Shown: in pieces, positions 31,430 through 42,800 of the stretch
Layout of the letters: every line of letters starts with the position of its first letter
Position numbering within the stretch: the stretch's first letter is position 1
Source of the DNA: Plantago major
Lineage: Eukaryota; Streptophyta; Magnoliopsida; Lamiales; Plantaginaceae
DNA: 64,000 nt
Direction of reading: 5' to 3'
Assembly (NCBI GenBank): GCA_026545765.1
Contig: CM048843.1
Coordinates: forward strand, 8,765,501 to 8,829,500
Position numbers and translations under genes: made by a program
The notes under the pieces: generated by a model
Database searches by the model: none
What the model was told of the DNA's origin: nothing
Seen by the model: only the letters and a program-made list of their open reading frames with translations

Positions 31430-32690
31430 TGCGAAGAAATATTCAGGAAAAAGTTTCACTCAAAACTCAATGTCTATCGATGTCATCACTTGCATGGTTC
31501 ATTGATTTATCCGCAGATCATTCTCTTGAAGAAGAACTCACCGACGAACAAATTGTGGCAAGAGATGATGAAGTCGTGACTTGGCACAAGAAACTTGGCC
31601 ATGTAAGTTATAGGAACATTGAAAGGCTCATCAAACCGATGCGTTAGAGGATCGCCAAGTCGAAAGCAATGCCGAAAGAAAGTGTGCCGTGATTGCCTAA
31701 AAGGTAAACAAACTAGAGTCAGGCATACATCCCTACAAACCAAGGGCATAAAATAGGTACATCCAATCGCTTCAACTCTTACATATGGACTTAATGGGAC
31801 CAATTAAGGTAGATAGTCTAGGTGGTAAGAAGTACATATGTGTCATAGTTGATGATTTTCTCGATTTACTTGGGTAAGTTTTTAAAAGAAAATCAAACTT
31901 TTGATTCCTTCAAGAAACCGCATGCTAGGTTTAGTAATCAATATGCTACCGTTGTCCAACGATTAGGTCGGATCATGGTAGGGAATTTGAGAATCAAACC
32001 TTTGCTGATTTTTGTAAAAGAAAGGAATCTTTCATGAGTTTTCTGCACCCAAAACTCCACAACAAAATGGAGTGAGAGAAAGAATCGGACCTTACAAGAA
32101 ATGGCTAGGTTATGTTGAGTTCCATGAACCTTTCAAAAGATTGTGGGTCAAGTCAGAATATCGTTGTACATATTCCTCCATTTCAAAAAGTGTTACATTT
32201 TATTATTCTCTATTAATCGTTTCAGATTTGACCACAATTTACTCTTAATGATATTAATAAATAAATTATTAAAATTATATAATGAAAATTTAGTAATTAA
32301 ATTTTTATTATATGATTTTATTAAATTATTTACTATTATCGCTTATAAGTAATTTGTGGTCAAACTCAAAATAGTCGACCGACAAAGTCAAAATGTAACA
32401 CTTTCTCCAAATGAAGGAGTAATAAATAGAGTCTACCTTAGACCAGAACTTCAACCACTCCCTATGAGATTCTAAATGGCAAGAAGCCTAATCTTAAGTA
32501 CTTTCATGTGTTTGGTCAGGCTTGCTATATTCTCAATGATAGAGAACATTTAGGCAAGTTTGATGCAAAAGTGATAAAGGCATTTTTGTTGGTTACTCTC
32601 TTAATAGCCATGCATATAGGTGTATAATCTAAGGACACAAACTGCTCAAGAATCATAACATTACTTTTTATGACTCAAAGGCCCTTTGAA
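31430..32690 (+). pseudogene. SIRE-like element 1 integrase, split by a MITE
   Basis: Zinc site WHKKLGHVSYRNIERL (31580-31630) and CRDCLKGKQTR, then the core start LHMDLMGPIK and ICVIVDDFSRFTW spread over frames. A PKTPQQNGV-like piece is at about 32050. The core continues after the MITE with NRVYLRPELQ and KYFHVFGQACYILND to about 32600. At least six frame changes. Confidence 0.82.
32173..32422. mobile_element. Stowaway-like MITE inside integrase
   Basis: Ends TTCCTCCATTTCAAAAAGTG and CTTTCTCCAAATGAAGGAGTAA, inverted, flanked by TA at 32171-32172 and 32423-32424. Removing it joins two integrase pieces. 250 bp, AT-rich, non-coding. Confidence 0.88.
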
Positions 32691-33069
32691 AAACAAAGAA
32701 GTCGAGACAATCGCACTGTAAAACAGACATCGCACTGTAAATGTGTACTAAATCGATGCATGTTCTATACCGCATTCCCCTGCCCCCATCACGAGAAGAT
32801 GGAGTCAATGTTGATCACAATGTTGAATCAACATCGCGCCAACATTGCAGGGGAGAGCTCATCGATGAATCTGCCTCGAAGTGAAGATGAACTGCTCGAA
32901 CCGAAAGGCTCTAGATTCCATCAGACGTGATCCACCCCCGAGGATTTACAAAGATCATCCAAGTTCGCAAGCCATTGTTGATCCAAGGAAGAATGACTCT
33001 TAGGGGAAATACCGAAGAACTACAAGGAAATGGAAAGCCACACTACTATGTGTCAATCGGTGAGTTCTT

Positions 33070-33950
33070 CTTGTTTTGTCTCCCATCGAACCTAATAATG
33101 CAAAAGAAGCTTTAAAAGATGACTATCGGATCGATGCTATGCAAAAGTTAAACCTCTTCCAACATTTCGATGCTCCTGCTTTTGTCAAAGAAAATGGTGA
33201 GGTTGTGGAAGGAACCAAAAGACTTATGTGTGTCAATATCCTTAAGATCGCTTTCACATAAAACCCCACCGCTTACTTATCTAAGAGATATGAAAAGGGA
33301 AGATAGAAAACATGTGGTCGAGTCACTTCGAATGTCAGCTTAAAAGCAGAGAAATCTAAAGTGTCTGCTCCAAAATTTGCCTTTGGTGGCTCCTCAAGGT
33401 AATGAAAAATCCAATGTCGAGTCCGATGTCGAGTCAACATCGACATCAACAAAGGTTCAGTTCCGTGAATTCTGTCTAAAGCTTACCATGCAGTTTCTAG
33501 TCGTAAAGAAAAGCCTCCGAACTGGAAAACTCTAGAGAAAAGTATAAGAGAGTTTGGGCCCTAGGAAAAGATTGTCTGTAATATTGCTTTTTCAAAGGCT
33601 ACCTCTCCTAACAATGCAGTAGATGGTACTTTGATAGCGTATGTTCAAGACATATGACAGAACCTCGAGTTATCTTTCTAACTTTGTCTCTCAAAAGACC
33701 GGAATGGTAACTTATGGAGGAGGATACAAGAGTAAAGTACTGGGAAGGGTGTGTTAACTCTGATGGTTTTCCAACCTTGAAAAATGTACCGTTGGTCAAG
33801 GCTTAACCGCTAACCTTATTAGTGTTCATTATGTGTGATGATGATTTGAAGGTCAAATTTAACAAACACACTTGTAAAGTACTTACTTGCAAGGAGAAAT
33901 GTTTTGACATGATAGGTACCAGTCTCCGACAACCGCTACGTGGTCGATCC
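33070..33950 (+). pseudogene. Displaced gag-end/protease segment within the RT region
   Basis: At 33076 the RT N-terminus is recognisable (SPIEPNNAKEALKDDY). From about 33150 the sequence no longer reads as RT. At 33625-33850 it carries the protease signature WYFDSVCSRHMT and, in another frame, NSDGFPTLKNVPLVK and CDDDLKVKFNKHTCKV, which belong before the integrase in copia. The glycine of the usual DSG is a valine codon (GCG TAT context, possibly an error). The RT core between these points is missing. Confidence 0.65.
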
Positions 33951-33989
33951 CCACAATTGCAATCGTGCAAAAGAAGATTATATTGTGCT

Positions 33990-34805
33990 TAACTTGACTA
34001 ATCTTTCCATAGTACATCGCTTGTGCAAACTATGATAGGTACCTTTGAGATGAATATGATTGGTGAACTCAGCTTTTCGTGTCCGGAGAACTCTAAATCA
34101 TGCGCTCACTTATGGGTACCTCTCAAGTCGAAAGCGTAATCGATGTCAGCCGGATGTCGACCCAACATTGTATGATTAAGGATTGAAAGCCTTATGTATC
34201 CGCTTCACCAAGAGACCCGATATCATGCTCGTGTGTGTGCGCACTGTATCACCAACCCTAAAGCCCCCATTTAACGTCGTTAAAAGAATCTCGATATATA
34301 TCGTGAATCGTTAATTTTGGATTATGGTTTGTATGTGGTACAAACACTAACTGTGGGATTTAGTGATTCGATTGGGCCGGTGATCTAGATGATAGAAAAT
34401 CCACTAGTGGAGGTTGCTTTTATCTTGGTCCAAATTTGGTGTCTTGTATATCAAGAAATGTAATCAGGTGTCACCACTAACCGCCAATCAATATGTAGCA
34501 AATTGGAAGTTATGTGTCTCAACCGTCCGTTGAAAATATGTCAGATGACTATGGTCTACAAAGTGCTACCCTTTTGATGTTATGTGATAACCTTAGTGCC
34601 ATACATATCTCTAAGAACCATGTTCAACACTCGCACTAAGCACATAGATATTAGGCATCATTTTCTTAGACTTGGTCAATAAGCAAGTAATCGACATAGA
34701 ACACATAGATACAACCAATCAACTTGCGATATTTTTACCAAGCCGTTAGATAGTGAGAGACTCTTCATCAAGATCTCTCACCAGGCTCTCTGTGATTGTC
34801 ATTGT
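33990..34805 (+). pseudogene. SIRE-like element 1 RT end and RNase H
   Basis: At about 34040-34090 a TFEMNMIGELSF piece is the conserved RT C-terminal motif. RNase H follows at 34345-34805 in mixed frames: SDWAGDLDDRKSTSGGCFYLG, LCDNLSAIHISKN and TKHIDIRHHFLRDLV. It ends near 34805 with a stop. Between 34805 and 36311 is a non-coding 3' region with purine-rich AAGGGGAG words. Confidence 0.82.
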
Positions 34806-36311
34806 TGAGTACCAATGTCGACTCATCATCACGGCCAACATTGGAAAATTAGAATAAGTGATGTTTTCCTTTTGCTTTTTAGTTCTACTGTGTTTATGTG
34901 TTCCGTGCTTCAGATCGGTTTATGGTTGTTCCTGGTTTGTAGCTTAAGGGTGATGCTTAGGGTTTGAAAGGTCGCTTGAAACCAAGGTTGAAAGGTATCG
35001 AGTTTCCTAGTGTTTGCTTTATGTAAAACCCACTTTTGTCGCTTTTTGGTTTTTTACTCGCACTCGCACTTGATGTTTCCTCCGTCTTTATGCTTAATAA
35101 ATCTAATGAATTATGATAAAAGGGCTCAAGTGTTTCCGCCGAGGATCGTGGTGGGCAGGTTTCAAATACTATCCATATCGACGTGGCTAATGTGTCATAT
35201 GTCGTGAGGGTTGATGGCTCGCATCGAAACCGACATGCACAAAAGTGATTCTCGTAATGTCAGCCGTTCACTTTCGAGTACCAAATTACCCCAATGTGGT
35301 CAAATCTGATCTTTATGCCATGAGACGTAGGTTCGTTTAACTCCGCACAGTTTCGCTTTGGAGCGGATTCATACGTGTTCTAATTATTCGACATGGTTCA
35401 CGGTCTCATGGTCACCCCTACTCAAACTTATGCTAATTGTTCAATTTACGCTTGAGGCAATGTGAGGTGTGTTTTGGTATTCCTTTCTTTCCGCTTTGCC
35501 TACAAAGATCAAGGGTGTTAATCGAATCGACATTTTGAGACTTGGTTTCGGCCGACTTACATTAAGAGTGGTCTGATTTCGATGTTGTCATCAATGAGTC
35601 AACATTCAGTCAACATCGATCGTGCATGAAGTACTATTTGCTCTTTGTTGTGCTCCATTTTTTGTGCTCTAATTTCGTGTTTTTGGGTTTGAGGGGAGTA
35701 GGTCTAAGGTGTTTTCGGGTTTCGTTTCGATTCTCGCATTTGCATTCCAAGTCATTTTCTTGAAGATCAAGATTTTGGTCAACCTCCTAGGTTTATCCGA
35801 TTACGCTGACTTGATTTGATAACTGCTTTACTTGCAACTTTAATCTTTAATTACCAGCAGTACGCTTTTTGTTGCTTTGATATATATCTCAGGAATCTAC
35901 CTTGAAGCAAACCCAACAACACCCATCATGACTTATCTTGTAAGTCGTACTGACCTTCCGCTTCTTCACATCATCGCCTCCACCTGACCATCCACTCTAT
36001 TCCCGGTTATCGCCTTCACCGATCCGTCCTATAGTCCCGCTTGCTACTTTCTTTGCCAAGGTTGACTACAATGTTGAGTCAACATCGCTTTCCAGATTTG
36101 TACTTTTTCCGCAGTCATCAACAGATTACCAAGATGGTGAAGTTTTTTAAAAGAACTTTGTTTTCTTTCCTCACAAAAAGGGGAGAATGTTTGTACTCTT
36201 GGTTTTTGTATTAAGGGGAGTTCTTGGAGCAAGGGGAGTTGCTTGATATTGTCTTGAATTTTCCTACTAACTACTTTAGGTTTTTTGAAGAAAGGCAAGA
36301 ATTATGGAGAT
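34806..36311 (+). other. 3' non-coding region of SIRE-like element 1
   Basis: No domain recognised. Three AAGGGGAG words at 36175-36240 and the tract just before 36312 are candidate polypurine tracts. If the lineage's downstream ORF was ever here, I cannot see it. Confidence 0.45.
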
Positions 36312-37205
36312 TGAAAGTGCAATTTATATTGCACTTGTTTTGTTAATTCGCCTTTCTTCATTTATTAACCGTTCAACGCTTGTAGTTGTTTTTCTATGAA
36401 TATTTTGTAGGATAAATCAAGTTGGGCCTCAACATGCTTAATGGATCACGATTATCACATCAGGGCCATCGCACAAAACGCCACCGTAGTTGTAGCAAAA
36501 CGGACATCAGAGCAAAAAGGAAAATAAGAGGCATAATGCAAGAAGGAAGTCGCCATATTGTTCACTAAGAATTTGATGCTATAAGGAAAGTGAGATTTAA
36601 AAGAGATTGATATCTAGAAGACTCCTTATACTATTGAATACATCAAAGGCGCTTCTTTCCATAGAATCCAAGTTTGTTTAGACTTGGGCCAGCCGGCTTC
36701 TTCCAAGGTGATGTTCCGAGACTATATATATCGGAAGAAGAAGGCTTTGCAAGGTCAGCCGATTGCCTTTTGAAAAAAAAGATTATATGTTTTAGGCGCC
36801 TTGCTTACTAGACTTTTATTTCGTGTTTACTTGTGAGTGTTCTCTAAAGATTGAGAATTACTCTAGTATCATTGAACTAGAATAGGTTTTTTCTTGTTTC
36901 TAGGTCTAGTTTTCAGAAGTTTAATCAATCGCTTGTGATTGATTTAAACTTCTTTTGTAATTCTACTTTTATATCTAGTAGAAATTTTGCTTACGGCACC
37001 GCCGGTATCTTTATATACCGCTTGAGAAATCTTTTGTGTTCGCTTTATTCCCGCACTTTATCGAAGTTCTCACGATTACAATTTCATCGTTGTCGTAGTT
37101 TAGTTGAACACTTTCATCGTTGTCGAACGGTGTTGACTCAACATCAATAGTCAACATCGCTCAAAACCGCCCGTAAGTACCAATCCCGGTCCTACAGTTC
37201 TAACA
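36312..37205 (+). repeat. 3' LTR of SIRE-like element 1
   Basis: Begins TGAAAGTG and ends TTCTAACA, followed by the TSD AAATT. Confidence 0.92.
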
Positions 37206-37229
37206 AAATTCCTCTTGAACTGACGAGGC
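37206..37229 (+). pseudogene. LRR exon shred between two retrotransposons
   Basis: The TSD AAATT plus 19 further bases ending GAGGC. They encode IPLELTR, the LRR residues that follow NNLTGQ at 29358 and match copy 1 at 10577-10600. Confidence 0.9.
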
Positions 37230-38790
37230 TGTTGGTCCAGATAACGGCAAAGTAAAAGACTAGGGGGGGGGGGGGTAAATAGTCTTTTAAAACTTTTGTC
37301 GATAAACACAGTTTCTCAGATATCTGATACTTAATTTCAGAGAGCGGAAGACTTTTCTGTGATAAGTGCACGTGCTCAGCAAGATAAGTGTAAGTACTTT
37401 GCAAGATAAGTAAAGCAAGTAATAAACTGCAGAAAGTAAATAACACAAGTCTTTTTATAGTGGTATCCAAGGTGGCGAATCCTTCAACTAATCCACTTCG
37501 CCTTTCGCACTCTAGAATCCACTAAGATAGATAAATGAGGTAACCTTACGATATCTTCTCTTGATTCCTAAATACACTAGTTCCCAACCAAGTGTTCCTC
37601 TGAGTTATTCCCTGCTTTCACACCAAGTACTTCGCACTCGTAAACCTTGAGCTGCTCCTTAGTTTCCCAAACTAAGTACTTCTGTGCTCAATAACCTTGA
37701 GTTATTCCTTAGTTTCCCAAACTAAGTACTTCATGTACTCACGCTTAAGGTGTTGGTTAAGGTAAATGGTCAGGTGAACTTCTTTAATAACTTGTTCAGT
37801 TATTTAGATAGCTCTATGAATCAAGTATACTTAATACACTTTGCAATGTATGGTATCTTGTTCTCTAATGACCCAAGTCTATGATAAGTGTTCAAGAGAA
37901 TGAAGCTCGATATGAAATCTTAGTTCAACTCTTTCACAAATAACAATGCTCGTTAAGGATCGTGACACTTAGAACTTTTGTGCTACTTAGAATCAAGAGC
38001 TTTGGTCGCAATGTAAAGCTTGAAGGTAAGTAGTTTGCTTGAGAGAGCTTGTGAGAATATTCAGATTCTCGGTGTTCGCAGTGTTCTAAGGTGTTTTCTC
38101 AAGCGCCTAAGTGTTGATATTTATAGATGAATTTGAGTGCCGCTTGAATAGTATTCATAGTTTAACTCATTTTCAAACTATTGATATCTCGAGTATAGTA
38201 TCGTAGGTGTTTGTCTTCTTCTTCAAGTTACGCCTTTTGTTCAGATATTTCGTCCCGCATTTAATGCATCAGATTATACTTTGTCCTCAGAGTGCCGACT
38301 AACTATGCGAGCTCGAGGCTTTGCACGCTCTTTTCCGTAGATCATCATAGCTCCAGATACCACTTGTTTAAACAACTTGTTATAATATATTTCTTTTCGT
38401 AATCATATTTTATGTCCAAGGTATCCGAGTGTAGATATCTCAGGCACTTTCCGCCTTAGAAACCTTTATTATCGACATCTTTTGTAACACTTGTTTCAAA
38501 CACTTGTTTCTTCAAGATATCGACATAGGTATCCGAAAAACCCTTGTCTTCAAAGAATCTTGTGCCTTCAAATCTTCAAACTGCTGAACTTTTCCTTGGA
38601 TGCCTTCTTCTTGGTCTTCGTAAAATAAAAATTACATTTCGAGACCTAACATCCTATACAAGATTTGCTAGACTATCATACTTAGTGAGTTTCCTCTTTA
38701 CAATGTTCAAGTGAACCAAGAGTACTAATCACCTTCGAGCTAAGATAAGTCATTAAAGGTCGATCAAAATCTAAACAGATAATCCTAACA
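37230..38790 (-). repeat. 3' LTR of copia element 2
   Basis: TGTTGGTCC ... CCTAACA. Pairs with 53677-55236. A 13-base G run (37263-37275) near the start corresponds to six G in the other LTR. Confidence 0.92.
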
Positions 38791-39262
38791 AATTTCCATT
38801 TTGATCACCAACGATGACTATCTGACCTATTACAACTGGATGAGGAAACAATCCATCACTTAATCATTTCTTATGATCTTTAAATTCATATAATTATGCA
38901 AAGTAAACATCAACCAAATCACAAGGTGTGATCTTTGCTCACAAGTTATCTTTTATAAAGAATGATATCTGAGAGTAAGTTCATCAGATATGATACAGAG
39001 AAAGCTTACAGATAACTTTAGTACATAATACAATTTAGCTCAGTCAGCAAGTTACAAAAATTACATAGTAAATTAGGACAACAGGAGTAACCAAGCTCCA
39101 AGTAGACATCCTAATGAACTAGTCTTTAAGTCTTCTATACTTCAAGTCTTCAAAAGCAATTCCACGGGTCAATCAGAATTTCCTATCACCAAACCTTTTG
39201 ATATCATCGTAGTAGTCATAGAAAAGAGTTCGATAATCATCTCTGTCTCCGCAAATCCACAG
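38791..39262. other. Copia element 2, sequence next to 3' LTR
   Basis: Starts on the minus strand with a purine-rich AAAATGGAAATT next to the LTR, a likely polypurine tract. No coding sense otherwise. Confidence 0.5.
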
Positions 39263-39270
39263 ACTTCCTC

Positions 39271-39804
39271 AGAAGCGCAGCTGGGAAAGGGCGATTTTTT
39301 ACCAAATATTCAACCGAATCCACTTATAGCGGTGGACAAAATATTCAACCATATGGTGAACAATTTATCAAACCACGAAGTAGGTTGACATTTAAGCGGG
39401 TGGATGGCGGGCGGGTTCAACTTATAAAATAAAATGATATAATATGTTTGAACAAGATAAATATAAGTTCCAATACGAAATAAAACACTCCATAAGCAAG
39501 TACAATCACCATACATATGTATAAGTTCTCTGTTGTGTGAAATTTGAATGAGGTCATATACTCATATTAATTCTTATTTCTTATATTTACTATATAACTA
39601 TATAATAAAAATAAAAATATATATAATTTACATATGGTGGGTGGTGGGTGAGATTCGTCAGACTCCGCCACCCACCCGCCCGAAGTGGGTGATTAAATTT
39701 TCGACCCACGACGGATATTTTTAAAAATTTCAACCGACGGGTGCGATTTGCGGCGGGCAGATTGGCGGGCAGCGCGGGCGGGTTTTTTTTTTATGTACAG
39801 CCCT
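39271..39804. mobile_element. hAT-like non-autonomous element, inverted relative to 27474
   Basis: Near-identical in its middle to 27474-28022, opposite orientation, ends in GTACAGCCCT. The flanks ACTTCCTC (39263-39270) and ACTTCCTT (39805-39812) agree at seven of eight bases, consistent with a hAT target duplication. The left end is poorly defined. No transposase. Confidence 0.7.
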
Positions 39805-39872
39805 ACTTCCTTGTAGGTTTTGGTAGGATTTTTCTTGACAAAGTGCTTGACCCACAAATACTTTCCCAATTT

Positions 39873-42800
39873 TCAGGCATGCTCGATTCTGATATCTAAT
39901 AGCTTGAAGTATTCATAAATGATCTTCAGATATCTGATGTCACCCTTGTATTGATCTTCGCCATAGAAAGACTCATAGGGTTCCACAGCAAGTCTTGCTC
40001 TTGTGCCTGTTCCAGTAATGTTGGGAATTCTGTGCACATCATCTGGCTTTCCATAAGGACATTCATCAGAGAGGTCCTTCTTCATGGCTTCTATTCTCTT
40101 GATCACTTCAAAATCCAAACAGGCTTTGATGTGGTTGGTGTTAATCAAGATTGGCTTGTCTTTTCTCCATGCCATGAGTTGTTTATGGATTGGTTCTGGA
40201 AATTTTGAGTTTACCAGTAGATGCTTAAGTTCCAGAATTCAGTAGCCATTCTTCTGATTTATGCACTTGTAGACAGAGGAGTCATTGTTGGTCTTCACAT
40301 ACTCAATCTTGGCTTCTTCAGCCCGAGTGGTAGTTGAAGTTGTCTTTGTTCAAATTCCTCACTGCTCCTCCTTTGTCTTGAATTCTCCTTTGGGGTAATG
40401 CTTGAAGAACCACCGGATAGACTTGGTATTTCCAGAGGGTGTTTTAGCCGCCAAAGGCTTTGCCTATGGGCTCGCTTAGGCTATCAATTTTCCTTTTCTA
40501 TGAAGAGGAGCTTCATCTTCATCATCATCATCAAGATCAATTCTTGTGAGACTTTTGCGCCTTCTTCATTGCCTGTGGATTTGATTCGCCTTCTTCTTCT
40601 TCTTCTTCAAATGATTCATCAATCCTTTTACTTGTCTTCTCCTTGGAGCCTTGGTACTCCTTGGAGGTTTCGTGTTCGCCTTGTTGTCATTCCTTGTTCA
40701 GAAGTCGAGTGGTGGCCACTATCCGAAGTAGTCCGACTTGAGGAGGGCTCATTTATTCCGAGAGGTGGTTGTTCGATTTTCTTTGTTTCCTCTTCCTCTT
40801 CCTCTTCCTCTCCGAAAGCATCTTGATATTCTTCCCCTTAGTCATTGTCGACGACTAAGAATCACAAAGGATTCGAAAGGAGTTGAAGTTGCCTGCGATA
40901 GTTGTAAGCAAAGAACCAACTTTTCCAGATCGCCTTCACTCCCGATTTTGTTTGATAAGACCAAGATCCTTATCAAGAAGCTCGCCAAGGCCATGAACAA
41001 GATCTCGCTTTTCCAAAGAAGATAGCTAGCCTCTTCAAAGGCTTTTGCTAGGTTTTGGTCATCATCCCTAACCATGCCTAGATCTTTCTGAGAAATGACA
41101 AGACTGGTTGTTCTCTGAGTGATGAGCTCAGTGAATGACTCCAGCTCTGCAGGGACGGATGCAATGGCGGCCTTGTCTTGAGAAGATAACTCCTTTTCAA
41201 TTTAGCCAAGATTGATATCTATTCAAATATTCATCGAGTTTACATTTGGCCTTGTCAATGTTTCGTGAGCAATCAACTTTCTTTTCAAATGAGAAACCGC
41301 TAAATGTTCATTGCGCGTGTTCTCGCCAATGTCTTGTCTTCTTCATCATCCGAGTTATCACCCAGGATCTTCATCCTCTCGACATTTTCATCAATGTTCT
41401 CTAGTCCAAAGAACCATCTCGTAGATGGGTTTCTTTCCTTCAAAGGAGGAGGATGAAACATCTTCTTGAATGCGCCTTAGCATCGTTTGTCATTAGATAC
41501 TTGTTCAAGATTCAATTCCTCAAAGAATTGCCCTAACATCAAGTCGAGTTCTTTCATTTCAAAGATAAGCTTCCATTTCCTCGATTGTTTGATCTTCAAT
41601 CTTCGGAGCTTTGCTCTTGATTCAGCTATCTTTTCTTCCAGCTTGAAGATGTAGTTGTTCTTCTTCCAACAGCTTGTTCGAGTTGAGCAACTCGCTCAGT
41701 GCATCTATTTTCTCTCGAGTTGTTCCTCGTAGTGCTCAACTACTTGTTCAAGAGTAACTTTGTGTTGGGAAGTTCGATGATTAGATTTCGAGGAGATGGA
41801 GGAGGGGATTGCCGTGAAGTCCTCTCAAAGGTGCTTTTCAAAGAGTCGAGGCATTGTGTCCTTGTGAAATCCCTCCCCCCCGGTGTAGGGCATCATCATC
41901 ATCCTTATTGTGATGGTCGATGGAGGTTCATCAAAGTTATTCTCATTTATTTCTTCCTCTTCATCGCCTTCGATACAAGATTAATCACTTCAGAATAGTG
42001 ATCTTCGCCCATTAACCTCCTCTTGTTCAAGGAATAAATTGTAGAGTCAAGCGTGATCGGCTTGAATGCCATCTGAATCTTGTCCACCATCAGCGATTCA
42101 AGGCTTGAATCAACTTCGTACTATTTTCTAGAGAAATCCTTATGCAATAAGGTCAACTTGATATCGCTCCTGGGAAACATTGCATGGATGTAGTTCTCCA
42201 AGTCAAGAGATCGTGCTGCCTCGTAGGTTGATCTCGTGATTCTCAATATTTCGTAGAGATCTGAGCACCTTAACCTCTCGCCATTTCTTGAAGCATTGAA
42301 TGTGCTTTCAGGGTATGAGCTTTGAAGAAGGGAAGTAGGTCCTTTTCTCATCATCATGGACCTTCGTGGCACTTGTTTGAGCTTGAAAGAAAGAGTTCGA
42401 GTTAGATTTAAAACTTGTAGATATCTCGAGTACAAGTGTAGTTAGGTTTCGAGGTACCAATGAGTACATCGTGCTCAGAGACTTGTACCATCGAGACAGG
42501 GGTTGCCTCGTATATCTTGTGTGAGGTGGAGACTTGGAAGTCCGTCCTCATCAACCTTTCTTTTCGCTTGAACTCGAGAATTAAAACATAACACTTAGGA
42601 AATTTTATCAAGAAAATTTTATTGACAAATCGATATCCGAGATGTCAATTACCTCCGCTGAGGCTCAGACAGTTTGTCTCACGTAAACTTGTGCGCTTCG
42701 AATCTTTTCTTGTGATGAAGGCCTTGATGCCTCAACAATTTCCATATGTTGTGAGGATTGAGTGGGAAATTCCTCAACAACTTCTATGTCACACCCCTGA

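Larger units (their letters stand above)
29359..37205 (+). mobile_element. SIRE-like Ty1-copia element 1, scrambled interior
   Basis: A 7847-bp plus-strand element inside the LRR exon, TSD AAATT (29354-29358 and 37206-37210). LTRs are 29359 to about 30259 and 36312-37205. After the 5' LTR comes TGGATCGAGCC, close to the initiator-Met site TGGTATCAGAGCC. Before the 3' LTR several AAGGGGAG words (36175-36240) resemble the purine tracts of this group. The gag knuckle CFECQGWGHYQNEC and the integrase fit the SIRE/Maximus lineage. All reading frames are broken, and the protease segment lies within the RT region. Confidence 0.9.

Noticed and set aside
37263-37275. Thirteen-base G run as a possible G-quadruplex or regulatory site
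   Set aside because: The paired LTR has only six G at the same place, so homopolymer miscalling is likely.
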